Assembly (NCBI GenBank): GCA_022695795.1
Contig: MU404056.1
Location: 930,001-994,000, forward strand
DNA: 64,000 nucleotides
Direction: 5' to 3'
Source: Biscogniauxia marginata
Taxonomy: Eukaryota > Ascomycota > Sordariomycetes > Xylariales > Xylariaceae
Of the stretch, positions 59,215-64,000 are shown one piece after another. Below the pieces are notes generated by a model. That model was given only the letters and a program-made list of their open reading frames with translations, was not told the origin of the DNA and did not search any database. A program made the position numbers and the translations under genes. Every line of letters starts with the position of its first letter. The stretch's first letter is position 1.

Positions 59215-62200
59215 TCATTTGAGACCGAACCCTTCGCTCTCGTTCACTGCCCGCCAAAGGCATTCTTCTAGTCTCGCCCGAGAACGATACCGGTATAAAG
59301 ACAAGGTGTTGAAACAGGTCCTCGCTGAGGGATATCTCTCTTGATCATCACCGAGGCAATTAATCCTAATGACAAGGGATGTAGCACCCATGGCAGGGAT
59401 GCGGTCACTGCCGGTGATGAACGACAGAAGTTTACGTTGATCCTTGGGAGAGCTTCTCTCAAAAGTATCCCAGAACCATCGCACGGCAAGGTCTGTTTCG
59501 GGATTGATGTGCTTTGGCCAGCCTGTGTAGGAGGCAACCGCCTTTAGCGATGTAATATCAAGAGGTTCATCTGAACCTCGAATGAGCAGTTCGATTTCTT
59601 CGGGCCTAAAGAGAGTCAACGCATTGCCAGCACAAACGGTGAAAAATCCACGTTTGAAGGGTTCAAACTGGCGGCTGACAGAGGTATCGAGTAGATATCT
59701 CACGTAGAAGTCGACATATTCTCTTCGATTCGAGTTTGTGACCATTTTGGTCTCTCCCCCGGGACAAAGAGGTACACGAACTCTAGTCCCATATCTCTCA
59801 ACTTCTATGACGAAGTCCAGGCAAAATGTAGATTGTACATCGCCTTCATACTCCAACAGTTGACGAAGTCCCCTCGCAAGTGCAGGTCGAAATTCTGCTA
59901 AATCATCCAACGTGTATGTCATTGTTGGCCGCGAATGCGCAGGGGCACCAGCAGCTGGCGGTGGTGCTGATGCGAGCAACTTTCGAAAAGCAAATGGAGG
60001 GAGTGCAACATCCAAAATAGTCGAATTGTATATAGCTAATCCTAGGACTACACCGACGAGGAAGTACTGGTCAGATGTCTCGAAGGTGTTCGGGTTGAAG
60101 TAACAGAACTGCGAATCCTCGTCATAAACAAAGAGCCCTGGGAAAGTTAGCTCGGAAAACATGGCTGGCGGGTTAAATAGACTAACCGTGGTCTGGATTG
60201 AAGACCTCTCTGACTAGGAGAAGAAACCATTCCTTCCGAAGCCCTCCGCCATCGACTCCTTCCTCCCCCTGAAACTCGATGCGCAGTCCTTTCTTGATGT
60301 CCTCACTACCACTGCCGACGACCTCGCTTACTTTCTTGAGGCTATCCTCTACTAAGCATTCGCGACGAACCCTGAGAATGAGGTATTGTGTATAGTTTTT
60401 GTGAGTCAAAATACTATCGAAGAAAGCCTCTCTGGCCTTGCCTGCCATCTGACGTTTGGCGTCGAACTCGAGGATCTGTATCTTTGCCCATATACTGAGG
60501 AAAAACGGATACTGACAGAAAGTGAACCTGCCCCTTTTTGACTCCCAGATTTCAAAATCTGCCTTGAAGTCTAAACAGTCAACTAAGCTATTGTAGAAAT
60601 CGCTCGTTGACAACAACGGGCCATGACAGCGTCCATCAGGCACATCACTTCGACGGATATAAGTCAAATTATTTGCAGCAAAAACCAACGCCATTACCCT
60701 TGCCCCGGCTTTGATCTGCCAATCATCAGTATACGCAGCACGTTTCGGCTCTATCGGTTGCTTCGGGTTCTTTGAAGACTTGGAGGCCTCCAGGGCAGCA
60801 TGCAGGCTAGCTGGCGTGTTTCCTGAGCGTCCACTGGGCATTTGAGGAATTAGACCTCCTGTGACATCGACCTTCGGCTCTAATGTCTTTTCGCCTTGTC
60901 GAGTGAGACGGTAGGTTACAAACCCACTGATCAGGTCTTTAATCTGGAGGAAAAGGTGATCAGGTATCCTAGAGAGCCAGAGGACCATGTGATGGTGGCA
61001 AGGCTCCGAGGAGTTGGCTAGGAGACCCAGAATTCTCTTGATGATACCAGAATGCCGCCCAGAGGACGATTTCGCTTCGGCATTAGGCTCTGGTGATGTC
61101 CTCTTGCCTTTGTCTGCAGGTTGGAAATGCCCTGTATAGCTTTGGTGCCCTGGATAGAGAAGTGGATTGCACAATAGTAAGAGTAAGAAGCGAAGATCTT
61201 GGGGATCTGTTAATAATCTTCCGGGCCTCTTCAGAAGTATTTCAGAGCACTTCAGCAGAGCTCTTTGTAGATGTTCTTGGGCCTCGAGGGCTGCCTTTTC
61301 AAATTCTCGCATGGCTGTATCCGGCATCGTCTTAATGGGATCAAGCTGATGCAGTTCATCATAGACCTCTTTCCAAGGTTCGGCCGCATTGCTCACAGCA
61401 TGGTACCATTCCATTGCTACTACCCAGTCAATCCGCGGGGATCGTGCGGTAACAGTCGAGGGCCTATCATCAAGGCGACGGGGTGTGCCCCTTGTGGGTG
61501 GGATTTCCTCCTGGCCCCCGGTCCACCAAGAACCGTTCTCAGCGAAGTCACCTAGAAGAAGTAGTTTGGGATCGAGTTCAGATATTGGCGCGTCATCGCG
61601 CAGCGGTTCTCTCTTGGTCTCTATAGTCCGCCTTCTTGGGACCTCAGGGGGCACTCTCGAGCTGACGCTTGCGCGCCGAGTAGGAAATGAATTATTTAGG
61701 CAGGAATAGGTCGCGAAGCAGGAAACAAGATAGTCCTCGAGCTTCTTGAACATTTTCTTAGGGTCTAGCTGTGCCACCGGCGGTTTCATGTTCGAGTCAT
61801 TTCCGCTCTGTTGGTGTTTCATAGGAAATGCAGAGCTCCTACCATCAGGATACGATGTCGAATTAGATCTAGACATGTACGCCGCGCTATTCAATGGATT
61901 TGGTTCCAACCTAAGGTCCGCAAAGTCGTCAAACACTGCATTGTAAGTAAAAGGTGGTGGCGGTGTGGCGCTCGAAGACGGAGAAATTTCATGTCCTTTT
62001 GGCGCTTCCCGCGACTCGGAATTTTCTTCTGGCGTGCAGGATGACGGCAATGGGTCAGGCCAGGACGGATCGTCTAACTGTTCCGAATACGTCGTAATCC
62101 AGTGCTGCAGCGCAGAACGCAAGCATGTCCTGATCAAAGTTTTGGTGTACTCGAGGGATATCAGATGAGCTGCGACGATTAGCCAAAGAACCCTGCCTTT

Positions 62201-62816
62201 AGACATTGTGAGACGTACGGGTCGAAGCAGGTGGCCCTCCCGAAGGGCCAGCTCCATGTGCTTGCGTCTGTTGAGGCCCCCGTGGTACGGCCCGAATAGT
62301 AGGGCGGGCAGCAGAAGGATTGAAGGGCTTGATATCATTGATGGTCAAGCAAATTGTGCACCTGAAGACCTGGAGCTCCTTCGGCCACCGTACGAGGCTG
62401 GCACAAGTCATACAATTTCCGGTCGCGAAGTCGGCAGGTCCCAACGGCGGTCTTCTCGGTGTTATCGTCTGCGTCGTATTCGTCTGCGTCTTGGGGTTGT
62501 AGCCACGATCGTCTGCAACGTCTTCATCATCGGGCGGGTTATCGGCTTCAGCATTCTTCTTCTTCTTGCTGGAGAAGAGAGAGGGGAAGGGGTGGCTCAT
62601 TGAACGGTTGTGCCGAGCTGGCCGCTTCGATTTAGGGGCGGGTATGTCGTCGTCGTCGTCGGAACTTGTGTCGACTTGGACCTGCGGTATTCTTATGGGC
62701 TCATATTCGGGAAGCCTAGAGTTGTTCCTAGGACGACGGGGCAGTTCGCTGGGTAGAAGGTCGTGGGAGGTGAGATCATGCTGGCCCAGAGAGGGCCGGT
62801 TGATTCTGGAGGACAT
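59215..62816 (-). CDS. hul4: HECT-type E3 ubiquitin ligase, HUL4-like
   Basis: Three exons (62816-62219, 62169-60187, 60137-59215) give 1,167 residues; both introns are 49 nt with CTAAC/CTAAT branch sites and phase-1 joins. HECT ligases accept ubiquitin on a cysteine and pass it to substrates. The HECT domain fills the last ~350 residues: RIEFQGEEGVDGGGLRKEWF, then FNPDHG-LFVYDED restored across the last intron, YFLVGVVLGLAIYNS, LLSFITGSDRIPAMG, and the catalytic Cys1135 in ARTCFNTLSLYRY, ending SEGFGLK. The N-terminal exon has acidic and KKKK patches and a likely zinc-binding site (Cys135, 138, 153, 156: CMTC...CTIC), as in fungal HUL4. Yeast Hul4 acts with Tom1/Hul5-type quality control in the nucleus. 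The start is the ATG of MSSRINRPS; an upstream in-frame extension begins without ATG support. Confidence 0.93.
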
Positions 62817-64000
62817 GGTGCTTGCATGGACTCGACAGAACCGAGGGAAGCTGGAAGAGACGAGCAAGTCGCAAGACGCAATCGCGTCCGCATCGGGATG
62901 AGTGCCTCGTAACCCAGCAGGAGCGGTTCGAGCTGGTCTTAGGGTCGCGCAGTCACGGCAACAGCAATGGTAGAAGAATATGTGATAGCTGCCAGAATCG
63001 GTACCTGACAAGAGCTAGCTGATTATGTAGGAGGATAACGAAGGGGTTCGAGAGGAAGAGGCATGATCGAGATTAACAGTCTGGAGATTAGATTACGCGG
63101 CAGGGCGTCGTTCGTTCTACAGGCAAGCGTAGCGTAGCAAGGGAAAGACGAGTGATCTAGACGAACAATCTAGACGAATAACGGCTCTCGTTGTTGTTGT
63201 TGCTGTCGTTGGCAACAATGCTAACTTAGACTAAGTATGTACATGGCCTTCGTAAGGGCGGGCAGGTATGATTAAATTGATAAATACCTAAGCTGTCAGG
63301 ACTACCTAATGTTGGAAATTCAATTAATGAAAAGTGTTAGCGTGGATATCGACGAATCACCAGACTTGCCGATGTCCGAGCTGCCCTGTAAACCTCCTGA
63401 AAAGTACCGCCTGCTCCACCCACCCCGGCAGCTACCTAAACCCCGTATTTAGAAACGCCAATGCGATCAGGTGTCTGAGGTACGAGGCCCCACCACCGAG
63501 AAGGATTAATTACGTACCAGTTCTTACGCTTTTACATGCGATAGATGATCTAATTCTGACTGATTTCTTCAATATCATGAGTAGTCATCATCGAGGGCAC
63601 TGACATAAAAAATCTGTTAAAAAAGGTTTAAAAAAAAAAGAGAGAGAGAGAGCTTCCCGTCTCTCTAGCATATTTTTTAATACTAGCTATTTCCCTAGTC
63701 GCCCGCCTCTCGTGTCTCTAGTATCGAGCCACCCATCTTGTCATACGCCCATAAGGCGTCTAGGCTAGCCTAAGTTGCGCCCTCTATTCTTGGATAGTTT
63801 TCCCTGACTAGGACTCTTTTGCCTTCTTCATTCTTTGCCCCCGTGAATTAGCTGACCTGACCGTTCAAAATGTAAGGTACCTATAGTTCAGCTATCACTT
63901 AGCCTAGACATGTGCCTAAGAGGTTTTCTACTATCCCCCACTATGAAGATTCTATCCTACAAAGCTCTAGGTCTCTTGACACCCTTACAGGGACATGTAT
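62817..64000. other. Promoter side of hul4 and window end, no gene recognised
   Basis: The first few hundred bases are the hul4 leader and promoter. Beyond 63240 there are TACCTAA-type motifs and a GA-repeat near 63640. The 89-codon plus-strand frame at 63334-63603 shows no domain. A gene could continue beyond the window. Confidence 0.45.

Overview
The window is nuclear DNA of a filamentous ascomycete (Pezizomycotina, probably Sordariomycetes). Short introns of about 49-400 nt have GTRNGT-like donors and CTAAC/CTGAC branch sites. Promoters are pyrimidine-rich, intergenic DNA is full of TAGGTA-type palindromes, and one LTR element carries repeat-induced point mutation (RIP). Coding regions were rebuilt by joining exons by eye; all splice sites are predictions.

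Layout. (1) 2.9-10.5 kb: a cluster of Myb/SANT-like DNA-binding modules: one minus-strand gene, one plus-strand AT-hook gene, and a row of three homologous first exons ahead of a single set of downstream exons. (2) 14.5-35.8 kb: a conserved housekeeping block holding UFD1, the U5 snRNP GYF protein LIN1/CD2BP2, a large protein with an AF4/FMR2-like C-terminus, peptidyl-tRNA hydrolase 2, a coiled-coil protein, the RUVBL2/reptin AAA+ ATPase and GAPDH. (3) 39.1-45.6 kb: an accessory island with a secreted BBE-type FAD oxidase, a UstYa-like (DUF3328) oxidase and a small secreted six-cysteine peptide of knottin spacing. (4) 46.2-55.3 kb: an APH-like kinase gene split by a 7.55 kb Ty3/gypsy chromovirus, with 434 bp LTRs and an intact 5 bp target duplication. 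The element is wrecked by RIP and carries an antisense ORF before its 3' LTR. (5) 56.4-62.8 kb: a 2EXR-domain gene and a HUL4-type HECT ubiquitin ligase.

The most interesting parts are the accessory island (UstYa enzymes and FAD oxidases are tailoring enzymes of fungal ribosomal peptides, and a cysteine-rich precursor lies close by), the possible alternative-first-exon array of SANT domains, and the single-strand bias of mutations inside the retroelement. Stretches between these genes contain no gene I can support and are described separately.
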